DNA of 64,000 bases, from contig CP054184.1 in NCBI GenBank assembly GCA_015709715.1, positions 3,023,001-3,087,000 on the forward strand, written 5' to 3'. The notes under the pieces are model-generated. The model worked only from the letters and a program-made list of their open reading frames with translations, made no database searches and was not told the DNA's origin. This stretch comes from Nitrospira sp. GTDB taxonomy: Bacteria; Nitrospirota; Nitrospiria; Nitrospirales; Nitrospiraceae. Position 1 is the stretch's first letter. Each line of letters begins with the position of its first letter. Position numbers and translations under genes: made by a program. Below, one piece after another: positions 9,469 to 19,498 of this stretch.

Positions 9469-9521
9469 GCTCTGCCCGGTTGCCAGCCGACCGGACCGTG
9501 CTTGGTTGAGTTGAGGTAGAA

Positions 9522-9566
9522 AGCCGGGAGGACTCCTTCGGAGAAGGAGTCCTCCCGGCTTGTTTG
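9522..9566 (+). terminator. Strong rho-independent terminator
   Basis: A 17-bp perfect stem (9522-9538 with 9544-9560) around a five-base loop, followed by TGTTTGTT. It separates the Fe-S genes from the pterin genes. The same stem could work in both directions. Confidence 0.85.
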
Positions 9567-9595
9567 TTCCATCATCTTATCGTTGAGCCCTGTTG

Positions 9596-10045
9596 ATGTC
9601 CCAAGCCACAATCACCCGCCGCTACCGTTTCTGTGCGGCCCATCGTCTCAACACCCCTCACCTCTCAGATGAGGAGAACTGGGCGGTCTTCGGAAAATGC
9701 AACAATCCGAACGGTCATGGGCACAACTATGTCGTGTTCGTTTCGGTGCGGGGCGAGATCGATCCGGTAACGCATCACGCGGTAGATGTGCAGGCGCTGG
9801 ATGCGGTGGTGGAGCGGACGGTGGTGCGGCGGTTCGATCACCAGGATCTGAACCTGGACCGCGAATTTGCCACGCAGACGACGACGGGAGAGAACTTAGT
9901 GTTGCTCATCTGGGACCTGCTGGTCAAGGAACTCCCGGTAGGGCAGTTGGTCAAGGTCGGGTTGATCGAAACGCGGGACAACTATTTCGAGTATTCCGGT
10001 TCCGCGGTACAGGCTCGGAAAGCAGAAGAGGTTCGGCATGGCTAA
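9596..10045 (+). CDS. 6-pyruvoyl-tetrahydropterin synthase family protein
   Basis: A zinc enzyme of 149 residues that acts on dihydroneopterin triphosphate made by GTP cyclohydrolase I. Zinc ligands are His16 (CAAHRL) and the HGH pair 41/43. The catalytic Cys35 sits in [13 protein letters not shown], and Asp81-His82 (FDHQDLNLD) and Glu125 (ETRDNYFEY) complete the site. The [11 protein letters not shown] block and GEIDP resemble the animal-type biopterin enzyme more than QueD, which makes a queuosine precursor. The ATG at 9596 is chosen over the TTG one codon earlier. Its end overlaps folE by eight bases, so the two are translated together. Confidence 0.87.
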   Translation: MSQATITRRYRFCAAHRLNTPHLSDEENWAVFGKCNNPNGHGHNYVVFVSVRGEIDPVTHHAVDVQALDAVVERTVVRRFDHQDLNLDREFATQTTTGENLVLLIWDLLVKELPVGQLVKVGLIETRDNYFEYSGSAVQARKAEEVRHG

Positions 10046-10679
10046 AGTAGTGTCGGGGGGCCGCTCAGGACGGTCGCGTGTGAGTCCGAAGGAGGCGGTG
10101 CCCGCCGAGGATCCGATCGAATCGTTGGTGACGCGGCTGCTCTTGCAGTTGGGCGAAACGCCCGAACGCAACGGCCTGCTGAAGACGCCGCAACGCGTCG
10201 CGAAGGCGATGCGGTTCATGACGCAAGGCTATCGTCAGGACATCGATCATTTGCTCAACGGAGCCTTGTTCCCCATCGAGTATGACGAAATGGTGATCGT
10301 CAAGGACATCGACTTCTTCAGCATGTGCGAACACCATTTGCTGCCGTTCTTCGGCAAGTGTCACGTCGGGTATCTGCCGAACAAGAGAGTCGTGGGATTG
10401 AGCAAGATTCCCAGGGTCGTCGATGCCTTCAGCCGGCGTCTTCAGGTGCAGGAGCGGCTGACCGTCCAGATCGCCGAAACGCTCAAGAAGAAGCTCAATG
10501 CGCATGGCGTGGCGGTGGTGATGGAAGCCCGACATCTCTGCATGATGATGCGCGGAGTCGAGAAACAGAACACCCTTGCCGTGAGCAGCTCGATGCTGGG
10601 CGTATTCCGTACACAACAGCAGACCCGCGAGGAGTTTTTGAAACTCATTCGTGGCAGCAGCGTCAGAGACGGGAATTAA
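10038..10679 (+). CDS. folE: GTP cyclohydrolase I
   Basis: Converts GTP to 7,8-dihydroneopterin triphosphate, the first step of folate, biopterin and 7-deazaguanine synthesis. It has 213 residues. The zinc site is visible: Cys97 and His100 in MCEHHLLPF, and a second Cys in [11 protein letters not shown] near 168. The signature segments [23 protein letters not shown] and [14 protein letters not shown] are complete. The first ~25 residues are a basic extension. It overlaps the PTPS gene, whose enzyme would use its product directly. Confidence 0.96.
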   Translation: MAKVVSGGRSGRSRVSPKEAVPAEDPIESLVTRLLLQLGETPERNGLLKTPQRVAKAMRFMTQGYRQDIDHLLNGALFPIEYDEMVIVKDIDFFSMCEHHLLPFFGKCHVGYLPNKRVVGLSKIPRVVDAFSRRLQVQERLTVQIAETLKKKLNAHGVAVVMEARHLCMMMRGVEKQNTLAVSSSMLGVFRTQQQTREEFLKLIRGSSVRDGN

Positions 10680-10700
10680 CTCTTCCCGCAACCGTCGAAC

Positions 10701-11492
10701 TTACGGTAATCCCTCCAAGAATTCTTGCAGCTCCACGTTAAACACATCGGGGTTCTCCAAGTTGCTCAAGTGTCCCGCACCGGGGATGGTGGCCAGCCGA
10801 GACTTAGAGATGCCCGAGGCCATGACCTGCGCATCCGCGAGCGGCGTCGTCTGGTCTTCGTCTCCCACTAACACGAGGGTGCGACAGGGAATGGTCGGCA
10901 GGTGCGGCACGGAATCGGGCCGGGCCGTCATGGCCATGAGATCCACCACGATGCCGCTGATCGGTGCCTTCATGATCACCTCGCGGACATACTCCTGGAG
11001 ATCGGGCCGTGACTGCAGGGACGTGGTCCCGAGTAACTTGGGGAGCATCGCTTCCGCCACCGCTTCCGTCCCCTCTCGATAGGCCTTCTGCGCAAGAAGA
11101 AACCGCCCGACCCGACCCTCCGCACTGTCTGCCTGCGCCCGCGTATCGGCCAAGATCAAACCCTTGAGTCGATCGACATATTTCCTGGTAAACATCAAGC
11201 TGACGTAGCCGCCCATCGACAATCCGACGAGCACCGCCCGATCGATCGATAAATGGTCGAGCAGCGCGGCGACATCGTCGGCGTACTGCTCCAGGGTGAA
11301 GGCCCAAAGCGGCGCATCCGATTCGCCGTGCCCACGCAGGTCGACGCTGATGGTCCGAAACCGTGCCGATAGTGCCGTGATCTGTGGTCGCCACATCGAA
11401 CGGTTGAGCGGAAACGCATGCAGAAACACCACGGGGAGCCCCGTGCCTTGGTCATCGTAGGCCAGTTGCAATCCATGTGAGGTGTAAAACAT
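10701..11492 (-). CDS. Alpha/beta hydrolase
   Basis: A 263-residue single-domain alpha/beta hydrolase. The oxyanion segment is VVFLHAFPLNRSMW, the nucleophile elbow is GLSMGGYVS (Ser about 97), an acid appears in LVGDEDQTTP (Asp about 206) and the catalytic His in IPGAGHLSNLENP (about 238). Its pattern resembles 3-oxoadipate enol-lactonases and related esterases, but no aromatic-catabolism genes are nearby, so the substrate is open. It is convergent with folE and divergent from rarA. Confidence 0.85.
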   Translation of the reverse strand: MFYTSHGLQLAYDDQGTGLPVVFLHAFPLNRSMWRPQITALSARFRTISVDLRGHGESDAPLWAFTLEQYADDVAALLDHLSIDRAVLVGLSMGGYVSLMFTRKYVDRLKGLILADTRAQADSAEGRVGRFLLAQKAYREGTEAVAEAMLPKLLGTTSLQSRPDLQEYVREVIMKAPISGIVVDLMAMTARPDSVPHLPTIPCRTLVLVGDEDQTTPLADAQVMASGISKSRLATIPGAGHLSNLENPDVFNVELQEFLEGLP

Positions 11493-11639
11493 AGTGTGTG
11501 CCTCGTGTGTGGATGACCGCTGGGTCGTACCATTGCGGAAGCCGGGGAATCAAGCGGATTCCCTGCCTCCCGGACGCAGTCCGTCGTACCGGTGTCCGGA
11601 TGTAGAGAATGTGCCGCCCGGCATTGTAGGATGAGGGCG

Positions 11640-12929
11640 ATGCGACCGCATGACTCGACAGGCGACCTGTTTGCTCCTGCTCCAGCGGAGGTTCGCTCAC
11701 AGAAGGTGCCGCTCGCCGAACGTATGCGGCCGCGCGATTTCGACGATCTCGTCGGACAGGAGGAAATCGTCGGGCCGGAGCGGCCGTTGCGACAAGCCAT
11801 TGAGCGGGACGAGTTGTCCTCCGTCATTTTTTGGGGGCCGCCCGGCTGCGGAAAAACCACCTTGGCTGGTTTGGTCGCCAAACATACCCGTTCGCAGTTC
11901 GTGCCGTTTTCAGCCGTGACCGGCGGCATCCCCGAATTCCGCGAGATCATTCGAAGCGCCGAGCAACGCAGGGCCAGGGGCCAGGCGACAACCCTGTTCG
12001 TCGACGAAATCCATCGCTTCAACAAGGCCCAGCAGGATGCCTTCCTCCCGCATGTCGAGCGGGGAACGGTGGTGCTGGTCGGCGCGACTACCGAGAACCC
12101 CTCGTTCGAAGTCATTGCTCCGCTGCTGTCTCGCTCCATGGTGGTGCCGCTCAAACCACTGAGCGAAGAGGCGCTCGGCGCGATTCTCGACCGCGCGCTC
12201 GTCGATCCGGAGCGGGGGCTGGGGCGGCTGCGGATCCGGATGAGTTCAGGCGCCCGCGCGCGCCTGGTCGCGTTCGGTAACGGCGACGCGAGGAGTTTAT
12301 TGACGGTCTTGGAGTTTGTGGCCGGTCAAGCGGCCCGGCAACCGGATGGTTCTCGAACGATCGACGAGCAAAGCCTTGACGCGGCCTTGCTCAAGAAGGC
12401 GCTCCGTTACGACCGGACCGGTGAGGAGCATTACAACTTGGTGTCGGCATTCATCAAGAGCCTGCGTGACTCCGATCCGGACGGGGCCCTCTATTGGTTG
12501 GCGCGCATGTTGGAAGGAGGGGAAGATCCCCGGTTCATCGCCCGCCGGATGGTGATCTTCGCATCGGAGGATGTCGGGAATGCCGATCCGCTCGCATTGG
12601 TGGTGGCCAACGCCGTGGCCCAGGCTGTGGAGTTCGTGGGGTTGCCTGAAGCCCGCATCAACCTGGCGCAAGGCACGACCTTCTTGGCATCCAGGCCGAA
12701 GGACAATGCGTCGTACGCGGGCCTGGACGAGGCCCTCCAGGATGCGCGGACGTATGGAAACCTAGGCGTGCCGTTGCATCTTCGCAATGCCGTCACCCCG
12801 CTGATGAAGGAGATCGGCTACGGCAAGGGGTACCGTTATGTGCACGAGGATCCGTCGGCGAAGAACGAGCAATCCCACCTGCCGGGTCCGCTGCAGGGAA
12901 AGCGGTACTACCGCCCTAAAAATCCCTGA
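11640..12929 (+). CDS. rarA: Replication-associated recombination protein A (RarA/MgsA)
   Basis: An AAA+ ATPase that acts at stalled replication forks, about 429 residues from this start. Walker A is GPPGCGKTTLAG, Walker B is TLFVDEIHRF, and sensor 1 lies in LVGATTENPSF. The C-terminal tetramerisation part shows RFIARRMVIFASEDVGNADP and SYAGLDEAL, typical of the family. The frame opens at 11592, but the first 16 residues look unlike the family and the conserved start is near MRPHDSTGDLFA. An ATG at 11631 is also possible. Confidence 0.94.
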   Translation: MRPHDSTGDLFAPAPAEVRSQKVPLAERMRPRDFDDLVGQEEIVGPERPLRQAIERDELSSVIFWGPPGCGKTTLAGLVAKHTRSQFVPFSAVTGGIPEFREIIRSAEQRRARGQATTLFVDEIHRFNKAQQDAFLPHVERGTVVLVGATTENPSFEVIAPLLSRSMVVPLKPLSEEALGAILDRALVDPERGLGRLRIRMSSGARARLVAFGNGDARSLLTVLEFVAGQAARQPDGSRTIDEQSLDAALLKKALRYDRTGEEHYNLVSAFIKSLRDSDPDGALYWLARMLEGGEDPRFIARRMVIFASEDVGNADPLALVVANAVAQAVEFVGLPEARINLAQGTTFLASRPKDNASYAGLDEALQDARTYGNLGVPLHLRNAVTPLMKEIGYGKGYRYVHEDPSAKNEQSHLPGPLQGKRYYRPKNP

Positions 12930-12948
12930 AGGCTACGTAGAAAGGGGC

Positions 12949-12976
12949 TGGACAAACTTGCTGAGACCGTTATACT
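12949..12976 (+). promoter_or_regulatory. Candidate sigma-70 promoter for the PilZ gene
   Basis: TGGACA (12949-12954) and TATACT (12971-12976) are separated by 16 bases and lie 16 bases upstream of the PilZ start codon. The spacing and matches are good, but the call is by eye only. Confidence 0.45.
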
Positions 12977-12992
12977 GGTCGCCGAGGTACGT

Positions 12993-13370
12993 ATGGCCAG
13001 TCAACCCAGTCCGGCAGAGAGCCTGAACGAACGCCGTCGTTATGTCCGCGCCACTCTGGTGGGATCGGCCTTGGTCTCTCCTCAGAGCGGGGCCAAGGGA
13101 TTCACCGCCGTGCTGCACAATGTGAACAAGGTCGGTGCCGGATTGCATGCCAAGGAGACGCTGCCCGTCGGCGAGCGCATCACCGTCTCGCTGGCGTTCC
13201 TGGATCCCGATCGTGTCGAGCAACAGGAAAAACTCCACGCCACGGTCGCGTGGGTCAAACCCTGGGAGAAGGGGATGTTGATCGGAGTGATGTGGGACGA
13301 TCTCGTGACGAAGGAGCAAAACCGCTGGCTATATTACTACCTTGAAGAGACGTTGAAGTCGATGGATTAA
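12993..13370 (+). CDS. PilZ domain protein
   Basis: A 125-residue, single-domain protein. It shows the PilZ-type ERRRYVRA segment near residue 13 (the arginine motif that binds cyclic di-GMP) and, in place of the classical (D/N)xSxxG, the segment HNVNKVGAGLHA, which keeps Asn and Gly but not the Ser. Hydrophobic strands follow (ITVSLAFLD, HATVAWVKPW, GVMWDDL). It is expected to respond to cyclic di-GMP, though the altered second motif makes binding less certain. Its 3' end overlaps the convergent ABC-F gene by four bases. Confidence 0.8.
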   Translation: MASQPSPAESLNERRRYVRATLVGSALVSPQSGAKGFTAVLHNVNKVGAGLHAKETLPVGERITVSLAFLDPDRVEQQEKLHATVAWVKPWEKGMLIGVMWDDLVTKEQNRWLYYYLEETLKSMD

Positions 13371-15208
13371 CCGGTGGCGGCTAATCTGTCGCGCACCTCC
13401 TGCAGTTCTTCCGAGAGGGAGGCCCAACGCGCCGTGAGACGCTCCAGTTCCTTTTTCCAACCCTCCTGCTCCCGCTGCAAGTCGTTCCACTTTGCAAATT
13501 CCTGATACAGGGCCGGATCGGCTAGCTCCTGTTGACGTGATTTCACCTTCGTTTCCATCGTGGCGATCTCGGCTTCCGCCCGGGATATCTGCTTTTCCAG
13601 CCGAGCTTGGGTTTTCGTCAGGTCCCGACGGTCGCTGCCCGAGTTCTTCGCCTGCACCTGGGAGGTCATGGCCTTGGTCGGACCGCCGGATTTGCCAGCC
13701 TGCGCGGCCTGTAATTCCTCACTCGATTCCTTGATTGACTCGAACTCCTGCGCCTTTTTCCACAGGTAGTACTCGTAATCGCCGAAGTAGTTCTTGGCTT
13801 GGCCCTCCTCGATCTCGACCACGCCCGTGGCGACCCGGCCAAGAAAGGTCGGATCGTGCGAAATGAAGATGATCGTGCCGGGGAAGTCCGTCATGGCGTC
13901 GGTCAACATGTCGACCGACGCCGGATCGAGGTGGTTGGTCGGCTCGTCGAGCAACAGGGTGTTGGCCGGTTCCACCAGCATGCGGGCCAGCGCGACGCGG
14001 TTTCGTTCGCCGCCGCTCAACGCCTTGATCGGTTTCTTCTGGTCGTCGCCGGAAAATAAGAATGCGCCGGCGATGCCGCGCAAAAAATTCATCTCGGCCT
14101 GGGCGGAGACTTCCGACAACGATTCCAGGATCGTATCTTCCGGGTTGAGCGATTCCGCTTGGTGCTGGGCGAAGTAGTGTAGGGTGACGCCATGGCCCAC
14201 GTGGCGGGAGCCCGTTTCGAACGGCAACACGCCGGCCAGCATTTTGAGCAGCGTGCTCTTGCCCGCGCCGTTTTCGCCGACCAGCGCGATACGTTGGCCC
14301 CGCTCTACGGCAAAGTCGAGCGACCGGTAAATGACCTTGTCGCCGTAACTCTTGGCGACCCCCTTCAGCTCCAACACATGGCGGCCGCTGGGGGAGGGCA
14401 GGGGAAATTTGAAGCGGACGCGTTTCGCGTCCCGTTGGCGTTCGATCAGCTTGACCTTGTCCAATTGCTTGATGCGAGACTGAACCTGCTTCGCTTTGTT
14501 GGCTTGATAGCGGAAACGGTCGATGAAGTTTTGGACGCGGGCCACCTCTTTCGCCTGCCGGTTGGCGGCGGAGTCGAGTTGTGCATCGCGGGCGGCGCGC
14601 AATTCCTGAAATTTGGTGTAGTTGCCTCGATACTCCTGGATTGTGCGGTCGCGCAGCTCCCAAATGTGAGTCGCGATCGCGTCGAGGAACTTGGTGTCGT
14701 GGCTGATGACTAGGAGGGTGAGGTTGGAATCGAGCAAGAATCGCTCGAACCAGCGCTGCGTCGGCTTGTCGAGGTGGTTCGTCGGTTCATCCAGCATGAG
14801 GACGTCGGGATTCGACAACAGCAAATGGGCCAAGGCCACGCGCATGCGGTAGCCGCCGGAGAGGTTCTCGATCGGCCGAACAAAGTCTGTCTCGGTAAAA
14901 CCCAGTCCGGAGAGGATGCGTTTGGCCTCGTGTTCCGGATACAGGTCGCGATGCGCGGCATCCAGCACGGTTTTGCCGACGATGGTTTCCAATTCCTGGG
15001 GCAGATACCCGATGCGCAGCCGTGGGCGCTTCCGGATGGAGCCCTTGTCCGGCGACTCTTCGCCCAGAATCATGCGAAAGAGCGTGGTCTTGCCGGCTCC
15101 GTTCGGTCCCACTAACCCGACGCGGGCGCCTGGACGCAAATGGGCGGTCGCGCCGCTGAGCAGGACCTTGGTGGCGAATTGCTTATGAATGGATTCCAGT
15201 TGGAGCAT
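13367..15208 (-). CDS. ABC-F family ATPase (ribosome-associated type)
   Basis: A soluble 613-residue protein with two ABC ATPase domains and no membrane part, as in Uup/YheS/EttA-type translation factors. Domain 1 has GPNGAGKTT (about 34-42), LSGGYRMRVALA and VLMLDEPTNHLD. Domain 2 has GENGAGKST, LSGGERNRVALA and TLLLDEPTNHLD. The linker between them is Lys/Arg-rich (the P-site tRNA-interaction region of the family). The C-terminal ~100 residues are a Glu/Lys/Gln-rich coiled coil like that of Uup. The exact subfamily cannot be fixed by eye. Confidence 0.93.
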   Translation of the reverse strand: MLQLESIHKQFATKVLLSGATAHLRPGARVGLVGPNGAGKTTLFRMILGEESPDKGSIRKRPRLRIGYLPQELETIVGKTVLDAAHRDLYPEHEAKRILSGLGFTETDFVRPIENLSGGYRMRVALAHLLLSNPDVLMLDEPTNHLDKPTQRWFERFLLDSNLTLLVISHDTKFLDAIATHIWELRDRTIQEYRGNYTKFQELRAARDAQLDSAANRQAKEVARVQNFIDRFRYQANKAKQVQSRIKQLDKVKLIERQRDAKRVRFKFPLPSPSGRHVLELKGVAKSYGDKVIYRSLDFAVERGQRIALVGENGAGKSTLLKMLAGVLPFETGSRHVGHGVTLHYFAQHQAESLNPEDTILESLSEVSAQAEMNFLRGIAGAFLFSGDDQKKPIKALSGGERNRVALARMLVEPANTLLLDEPTNHLDPASVDMLTDAMTDFPGTIIFISHDPTFLGRVATGVVEIEEGQAKNYFGDYEYYLWKKAQEFESIKESSEELQAAQAGKSGGPTKAMTSQVQAKNSGSDRRDLTKTQARLEKQISRAEAEIATMETKVKSRQQELADPALYQEFAKWNDLQREQEGWKKELERLTARWASLSEELQEVRDRLAATG

Positions 15209-15347
15209 GGCTCAGCTTAAATCGGGTTCGGCTGTGGGATCATGGGGCGGAGAGGAATTGCTGCGGTATCGGCCTGTCGGGGAATGGCTGCGTCGATCCT
15301 GTCTGTCTTGCCGGGTGTTGCGAGTTTTCTACGAAGGAGCGTTGTAT

Positions 15348-15423
15348 TGGTGGAGCTGGCCGGGATTGAACCGGCGACCTCGTGAATGCCATTCACGCGC
15401 GCTCCCAACTGCGCCACAGCCCC
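15348..15423 (-). tRNA. tRNA-Ala (anticodon GGC)
   Basis: On the minus strand the sequence folds as a full cloverleaf: acceptor GGGGCTG/CAGCTCC, D-stem GCGC/GCGC, anticodon stem CGTGA/TCACG with loop ATGGCAT (anticodon GGC), T-stem GCCGG/CCGGC with loop TTCGATC. An encoded CCA end occupies 15348-15350. The acceptor stem has one G-T pair. Confidence 0.95.
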
Positions 15424-15442
15424 ACATGGCTCGACTTCGTAA

Positions 15443-16936
<1,494 letters not shown>

Positions 16937-16992
16937 CGCCGAGCCGGCGCGACCTAGCGAATCGGTTTGCATCAGTGATATGATCCACACCC

Positions 16993-17010
16993 GTCACGGC
17001 CGGCCGTGAC
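16993..17010. repeat. 18-bp perfect palindrome upstream of tRNA-Lys
   Basis: GTCACGGCC followed directly by its reverse complement GGCCGTGAC, 57 bases after purA and 24 bases before tRNA-Lys. It has no loop and no T-tract, so a terminator role is uncertain; a protein-binding site is equally possible. Confidence 0.5.
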
Positions 17011-17034
17011 CGCCTCTTCATTTCTCACCTCGGC

Positions 17035-17110
17035 GAGTCGGTAGCTCAGTCGGTAGAGCATCGCCCTTTTAAGGCGAGGGTCCTGGGTTCGAATCCCAGC
17101 CGACTCACCA
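17035..17110 (+). tRNA. tRNA-Lys (anticodon TTT), island integration site
   Basis: Full cloverleaf: acceptor GAGTCGG/CCGACTC, D-stem GCTC/GAGC, anticodon stem TCGCC/GGCGA with loop CTTTTAA (anticodon TTT), T-stem CTGGG/CCCAG, encoded CCA. The whole gene is intact. Its last 45 bases are repeated at 46234-46278 and an integrase gene starts just downstream, so it served as attB and was rebuilt by the integrated element. Confidence 0.96.
17066..17110 (+). repeat. attL: 3' half of tRNA-Lys
   Basis: 45 bases from the anticodon loop to CCA, repeated in the same direction at 46234-46278 with two differences (A to G in the T-loop, A to G in the acceptor stem). This is the usual attachment-site geometry for tyrosine integrases that use tRNA genes. 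Confidence 0.9.
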
Positions 17111-17125
17111 CAATAAAACAAGCAC

Positions 17126-18211
17126 TTACGAGGCTGCCGAGCCTCGAAAATCTTCAAAAACCGCCCCGTGTGCTAAATTTGTGCTAAACCGCTCTGGTTG
17201 GCACTCATCCAGCACCTTCACACCCTCTCTTAGGCTTTCCGGCGAATGATGCGCATAGCGTTGCGTCATCAAATTCGTCTTATGCCCGAGCAGCCGTTGA
17301 ACCTTGTAGAGATCTACCCCGCGCTGAACCAACCGCGTGGCGAAGGTGTGTCGCATGTCGTGAAACCGGAAGTCTGGAATTCCGGCCCGATTACGCGCCT
17401 CACAAAACTCCCGCACGAGAAAACGTACTTGCAGGAGATTGCCGAGCGGAGTCTTGAAGACTGGCCCACGTGACAGGCCGGTTGCAGCCTGTTTCGCAGC
17501 CAGGAGTTCATAGACCTTGGTATTGAGAGGAATGGTTCGTCGTGTGCCGTTCTTGCTTTGCATCACGATTAAGGTTCCCCGTGAGAAATCCACGTCCTGC
17601 CATTGCAGGTTCAGGATCTCTCCTTGCCGCATGCCGGTATTCAGGGCAAAGACCATAATCTCTCGCAGCCATGGAGACGACGTGGCCATGAGCCGGTCTT
17701 CTTCCTCGGGCGTCAGCCAACGGTCCACTTCGTTCCTCACCTGTTCCATGGAAACCCGGTGCATCGGGTTTTCCCTGCACCATTCCCATTCCCGCATGGC
17801 GAGGTTGAAGGCATGCCGGACAAGCTGGAGTTCCTTGTTGATGGTCGCAGGAGCTGCTTGTTCGATTCGCCGCTGAGCCTTGTACTGAGCCATCACCTTC
17901 GGCGTGATATGGGCTAGGACTCTCTCTCCCAATACAGGGAGGAGATGTCCCAACGCGGCATGATCGCGCAAACGACTTTTGACCGCTTTCAGGGTGGCTC
18001 GTTCCGCGACGTACCGTTCCATCATCTCCTTGAACGTGTGTTCCTGTTCCTCACGCCGCTCGAAAAACTGACCTTCGGCAATCTGGACCTTCACCTTGGC
18101 ATAGATGGCTTCGGCCAATTGCTTCTTGCTTGTTCCAGTGCTTCGCCGGATTTGCCGGCCCTGATACATAAAACTCATCCACCATACGTCTTTACGCTTC
18201 GTGAGCCCCAT
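17126..18211 (-). CDS. Tyrosine integrase
   Basis: Site-specific recombinase of 361 residues, with a short AP2-like N-terminal arm-binding part (KDVWWMSFMYQGRQIRRSTGT), a SAM-like core-binding domain and the catalytic domain. Catalytic residues appear in order: Arg in NTGMRQGEILNL, Lys in SKNGTRRTIPL, HxxR in FHDMRHTFATR, His in LLGHKTNLMTQRY and the Tyr in QRYAHHS. The frame opens to 18334, but ATG 18211 follows a strong AAGGAGGAG site. The stop lies only 16 bases from the tRNA end, the standard position for the integrase that inserted the island. Confidence 0.93.
   Translation of the reverse strand: MGLTKRKDVWWMSFMYQGRQIRRSTGTSKKQLAEAIYAKVKVQIAEGQFFERREEQEHTFKEMMERYVAERATLKAVKSRLRDHAALGHLLPVLGERVLAHITPKVMAQYKAQRRIEQAAPATINKELQLVRHAFNLAMREWEWCRENPMHRVSMEQVRNEVDRWLTPEEEDRLMATSSPWLREIMVFALNTGMRQGEILNLQWQDVDFSRGTLIVMQSKNGTRRTIPLNTKVYELLAAKQAATGLSRGPVFKTPLGNLLQVRFLVREFCEARNRAGIPDFRFHDMRHTFATRLVQRGVDLYKVQRLLGHKTNLMTQRYAHHSPESLREGVKVLDECQPERFSTNLAHGAVFEDFRGSAAS
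17169..17188 (-). repeat. Putative integrase arm site, left copy
   Basis: A 20-base sequence made of two tandem copies of TTTAGCACA (minus strand) inside the 3' end of the integrase gene, about 59 bases from attL. An identical 20-mer lies at 46084-46103 near attR in the same orientation. Paired repeats just inside both ends suggest arm-type integrase or excisionase binding sites. Confidence 0.6.
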
Positions 18212-18518
18212 CCTGCTCCTCCTTCCCGATGAGGCCTGATTTCGGTCTGGTTTCCCCGTGGCGGGGAGTATAGACCTCGCGTTTGGCGGCTTCAATGATC
18301 GCATCGACCGTTTGGAATTGGAGGCGCCGGCCAAACCTCACTGGCTGATGGGAACGCGGTGGTCCGTCCAACCACGCCTGGATGGCAGGGGTTTCGAACC
18401 GGATTAATCCGTTCAATCGACGGTAGGGAATCCTGTTCTGAGACACCCACAGATACAGCGTGGACTGCTTAACGTTCAGCCATCCGCATACCTCTTTGAC
18501 GGTCAACAACGTTTGCAT
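18192..18518 (-). CDS. Excisionase/AlpA-like HTH protein
   Basis: A 108-residue DNA-binding protein. The N-terminus LLTVKEVCGWLNVKQSTLYLWVSQNRIPYRRLNGLIRF is a MerR-type winged helix as used by excisionases (HTH_17), covering roughly residues 3-50; the rest is basic and unrecognised. The start at 18518 is chosen because homology begins at MQTLLTVKEV; an ATG four codons upstream is possible. It overlaps the integrase by 20 bases, so both are made from one message and probably control excision together. Confidence 0.82.
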   Translation of the reverse strand: MQTLLTVKEVCGWLNVKQSTLYLWVSQNRIPYRRLNGLIRFETPAIQAWLDGPPRSHQPVRFGRRLQFQTVDAIIEAAKREVYTPRHGETRPKSGLIGKEEQDGAHEA

Positions 18519-18723
18519 GGCTGGTTCCAATCGTGAAGGCCCTCAATATCTCGGCACTCATCGGTCTGGTGATTTCATCGAACATTGATTCGGAACAGTC
18601 GTCTAATTGGGTGCGACTCGTGGCCGGGGAGCAGCGGAGCAGGCCTTCCCGGTGCCCTCCGTGCCGGTCTCCGCCCCTCCAGGCCTGCCCGCTGCGAGAG
18701 CCCCGTGCCGCATCTTTCGTTAC

Positions 18724-18753
18724 GCCCCACCCTTGGTTGGTGAAGGGTGGGGC
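18724..18753. repeat. Perfect 11-bp hairpin upstream of radC
   Basis: GCCCCACCCTT (18724-18734) and AAGGGTGGGGC (18743-18753) around an eight-base loop, 28 bases before the radC start and in the gap between the leftward phage genes. No T-tract follows on the plus strand. It could be a terminator for the leftward transcript, a protein site, or a single-strand origin or packaging hairpin of the filamentous phage genome. Confidence 0.55.
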
Positions 18754-18781
18754 TAGAACATAATTGCAGAAGGAGGCGGAC

Positions 18782-19285
18782 ATGTCCGTTGACAGTTCTC
18801 TCGGTTCCTCGAACGGTGGACGGCCACTGAGCCCGGTTCGGAAATACGCGGTCCCTCGGTACCGTGTCACGCTCGTGCGTGAGGGCCGTGCCATGCCGGC
18901 GGCGGAATCGGTACATACGTCGGAAGGTGCTGTTGCGATCCTCCGGCCGTTGTTTGCGGATCTGGACCGGGAACAGTTCCTCATCTGTGGCCTGGATGCC
19001 AAGCACAAGCTCATCGGGATCAATGTCGTCTCGACTGGCTCTCTCAACTTGACGATTGTGCATCCTCGCGAAGTCTTTAAGCCGTTGATCCTCATGAATG
19101 CCGGCGCCTGGCTCTGCTCGCATAATCATCCGTCCGGCGATATCACGCCCAGCCCCGAAGATCGCGTCTTGACCAAGCGGCTCCGCGAGGCCGGTGAACT
19201 GTTCGGCATCACCCTCCTCGATCATCTGATTCTGGCTGAAGAGCGCTACTACAGCTTCGCGGACCAAGGCTGGCCCGGCGCTTAG
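18782..19285 (+). CDS. RadC-family JAB-domain protein
   Basis: A 167-residue MPN/JAB-domain protein. The metal motif is SHNHPSGD (His114, His116, Asp120), with an upstream Glu expected as the fourth residue; the second half has RLREAGELFGITLLDHLILAEERYYSF, typical of RadC. The N-terminal helix-hairpin-helix of chromosomal RadC is absent, as in the versions carried by mobile elements. ATG 18782 has AAGGAGGCGG in front and is preferred to 18764. It is the only plus-strand gene in the phage module and converges with the 42-aa gene, overlapping it by four bases. Confidence 0.9.
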   Translation: MSVDSSLGSSNGGRPLSPVRKYAVPRYRVTLVREGRAMPAAESVHTSEGAVAILRPLFADLDREQFLICGLDAKHKLIGINVVSTGSLNLTIVHPREVFKPLILMNAGAWLCSHNHPSGDITPSPEDRVLTKRLREAGELFGITLLDHLILAEERYYSFADQGWPGA

Positions 19286-19410
19286 CGGAGCAGCCGCAAC
19301 ACCCAGGCCGCCCCGGCGGCCACCAACGCCAGCCCGATCGCCGCCGTTCCCCAGGCAACTAGGTCGGTAGCCAATGCATTGCCGATGGTTTGAATCTGCG
19401 AAGCCGTCAT
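19282..19410 (-). CDS. Small membrane protein, 42 aa (inovirus coat-like)
   Basis: A short frame with a strong GGAGAAGGAGC site seven bases before its ATG. It reads as a polar start (MTASQIQTIGNALATD), a single hydrophobic helix (LVAWGTAAIGLALVAAGAAWVL) and a basic end (RLLR). Size and layout match small filamentous-phage coat proteins without a cleaved signal. It is the last gene of the leftward structural operon. Function is inferred from position and topology only. Confidence 0.65.
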   Translation of the reverse strand: MTASQIQTIGNALATDLVAWGTAAIGLALVAAGAAWVLRLLR

Positions 19411-19498
19411 GCTCCTTCTCCTTGGTCATATCCGCCGCGTTCTAGCCTTTGGATGAAAAAAGAGGCAGGCTGCTGCCAGCCTGCCTCGATGGGCTCGC

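Noticed and set aside
9596..10045. QueD (queuosine pathway) as the first choice
   Set aside because: The [16 protein letters not shown] blocks and overlap with folE fit the biopterin-type enzyme better, though QueD is not excluded.
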